DNA from: Pusillibacter faecalis
Lineage (GTDB): Bacteria; Bacillota; Clostridia; Oscillospirales; Oscillospiraceae
Assembly (NCBI RefSeq): GCF_018408705.1
Contig: NZ_AP023420.1
Span: 2,046,001 to 2,110,000, forward strand
Direction: 5' to 3'
Length of the DNA: 64,000 bases
This document shows, one piece after another, positions 62,657 to 64,000 of this stretch. The notes under the pieces were generated by a model. That model was not told where the DNA came from. It made no database searches and saw only the letters and a program-made list of their open reading frames with translations. How positions within the stretch are numbered: the stretch's first letter is position 1; every line of letters starts with the position of its first letter. Both the position numbers and the translations under genes were made by a program.

Positions 62657-64000
62657 CTAGACAGAGGTGGACTCATACCGGCTCCAGTCCGGAGTAGAAG
62701 TTAAGGCGGTCCAGCGCTCGTGAATCTGATCCCGGGGCTGGAAGGCATGGCTGTTTGTAGCCTCCTGAATGGCCAGATAGTACCAGTCGGTTTCCCGGCA
62801 GTCCGACCAGGTATTCATCCCGGGCAGCAGATCGTCCTTGTCTTCTGGCAGGCGGTTCAGAATCCGGTTGATCATGGTTATCGCCTGAGCGCGGGTAATC
62901 TTGGCGTCAGGGCGAAAGGTGCCGTCTGTAAAGCCCCGCACCCAGCCCAGGGCCGCAGCCCGCTCAATTTCCGCCTTTGCCCAATGGCCGGAGATATCGG
63001 TGAAAGCGCTGCCTCCAGTGCCGCCGCCGGAGGCGAAACGGGCGCAGATGGCTGCAAATTCCGCCCGGGTAATCGGCGCGTCTGGGTCAAAGCTTCCGTC
63101 ACTGCGGCCCTGGATGATTCCAAGAGCTGACATGGTGGCGATGGCAGTGTTGGCCCAATCGTTCGCGGCAACGTCTGAGAAGTTGTGGGTGGTGGTCAGG
63201 AAATCCTGCCGCACGCCCTCATCCAACAGCCGGAAGAAAATGGTAGCCACTTGGGCGCGGGTGATGCTGGCGTTAGGCCGCACAGTACCGTCGGCATAGC
63301 CCTGGATATAGGCAAAATGATCGCTGCCGTTGAGCATGGCGGGCACGATGCTCTCTTCCCATCCGGCAAACAGCGTGAGATAGCCGTTGACCAGCAGGGA
63401 CTCCTCCTCATCTACCCGCCGGGTGAGGAAACTGTCCCGATACCAACCGGTGAAGCAGTAGCCGGGGCGGGTGGGGATGTGGACGCCGTACTCTGCGTCG
63501 TCATAGGGATTGATGCGAAAGGCATCTGTTTCTTCAATGGGAGCGAATTTGGTGCCGCCATTGGAGTTGAAGCGCAGATACGGTGTCTGGTCGGAGTCGT
63601 CCCCTGGATCTGGGGTTGGGGTTGGAGAGGCGTTCTCCGTCCAAGCGGCGGTGAGAGTCAGATTCCCGGTAACAGTCAGGGCGTCTCCAGGCTGGTAAAG
63701 AATCGTACCATCGCTCCACCCGGCAAAGGTATATCCGCTTCGGATGGGGGCGGGTGCCACAGCGACGGTGCCCCCATCCATCACGGACACCGCCTTATAT
63801 GCGTTCGGGTCTCCCGTACCGCCGTTCAGGTTGTAGGAGACGGTCCAGGTTTGTGGTCCCTCCACATGGAATGTGCAGAGGGCTTCAGACTGTGATTTAA
63901 AATGCAGCGTTGGCGCGTATTCCAGGTCGTTTCCCAGGAGAAAGCCGGATGCCTGAACCGTGGTTTTCAAATTCACACGGCCGCTGCTGCGCAGCGCGGC
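62657..64000 (-). CDS. SLH-domain protein with InlB-type repeats (5' end outside the window)
   Basis: The C-terminal ~448 residues of a secreted surface protein; the frame is open to the window edge. It contains two Listeria-Bacteroides (InlB B) repeats (SYNLNGGTGDPNAYKAVSVMDGG...RSGYTFAGWSDG and LRFNSNGGTKFAPIEET...RPGYCFTGWYRD) separated by a Pro/Thr/Asp linker (TPTPDPGDDSDQ), then three SLH repeats (IQGYADGTVRPNASITRAQVATIFFRLL; IQGRSDGSFDPDAPITRAEFAAICARFA; VRGFTDGTFRPDAKITRAQAITMINRIL). The end is YESTSV. Likely wall-anchored and adhesive; ligand unknown. Confidence 0.9.
   Translation of the reverse strand, partial: AALRSSGRVNLKTTVQASGFLLGNDLEYAPTLHFKSQSEALCTFHVEGPQTWTVSYNLNGGTGDPNAYKAVSVMDGGTVAVAPAPIRSGYTFAGWSDGTILYQPGDALTVTGNLTLTAAWTENASPTPTPDPGDDSDQTPYLRFNSNGGTKFAPIEETDAFRINPYDDAEYGVHIPTRPGYCFTGWYRDSFLTRRVDEEESLLVNGYLTLFAGWEESIVPAMLNGSDHFAYIQGYADGTVRPNASITRAQVATIFFRLLDEGVRQDFLTTTHNFSDVAANDWANTAIATMSALGIIQGRSDGSFDPDAPITRAEFAAICARFASGGGTGGSAFTDISGHWAKAEIERAAALGWVRGFTDGTFRPDAKITRAQAITMINRILNRLPEDKDDLLPGMNTWSDCRETDWYYLAIQEATNSHAFQPRDQIHERWTALTSTPDWSRYESTSV

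Overview
The window looks like a chromosomal segment of a motile, GC-rich, anaerobic clostridial Firmicute, most likely of the Oscillospiraceae (Oscillibacter, Flavonifractor or Pseudoflavonifractor group). The basis is the mix of Firmicute-type flagellar genes (FliW, CsrA, FlgM, FlgN, DUF6470, YjfB), S-layer homology (SLH) surface proteins, FabK-type fatty acid synthesis with a MarR/FabT-like regulator, an FMN riboswitch, and an acyl-CoA dehydrogenase/EtfA/rubredoxin fusion next to a flavodiiron protein. The genus cannot be fixed from the sequence alone.

Layout. 0-3 kb: 3' part of a flagellin gene and a degenerate tyrosine recombinase. 3-9 kb (minus): late flagellar operon flgM-flgN-flgK-flgL-DUF6470-fliW-csrA-yjfB. 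9-13.6 kb (minus): chemotaxis operon cheA-cheW-cheR-cheB. Both minus operons have a sigma-28-like promoter. 13.7-24.2 kb (plus): FliK-like protein, FlhB-like protein, PilZ protein and two large secreted SLH proteins. 25-34.6 kb (plus): a complete fatty acid operon acpP-accBCDA-fabH-fabK-fabD-fabG-fabF-fabZ-MarR, with a consensus promoter and a palindrome at the start site. 34.8-38.4 kb: alanine/sodium symporter and TypA GTPase. 38.4-43.7 kb: palindromic repeat cluster, a small ribbon-helix-helix gene, a stalk-domain secreted protein, a serine hydrolase and a pyridoxal kinase, then tRNA-Leu(TAG). 44.4-47.8 kb (minus): a second flagellin, a second extended CsrA, an apparent invertible DNA switch, a serine recombinase and three overlapping micro-ORFs. 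48.2-52.4 kb: FMN riboswitch and ribD-ribE-ribBA-ribH. 53-56.2 kb (minus): ACAD-EtfA-rubredoxin fusion and flavodiiron protein. 57.3-58 kb: HTH regulator and DUF6514 protein. 58.5-60.7 kb (minus): helical protein and FtsH. 62-64 kb (minus): TetR regulator and a third, partial SLH protein.

The most interesting structure is at 46.7-47.8 kb. Two dyad-symmetric 22-bp sites with opposite orientation (central GT versus AC) flank about 114 bp that carries a sigma-28-like promoter. The segment lies between a Hin/Gin-type serine recombinase and a csrA-like/flagellin gene pair. In the orientation sequenced the promoter points away from csrA/flagellin; inversion would turn it towards them. I read this as a candidate flagellar phase-variation switch whose recombinase is expressed through a chain of micro-ORFs joined by four-base ATGA overlaps. 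The two flagellin genes also form long, nearly identical inverted repeats about 42 kb apart.
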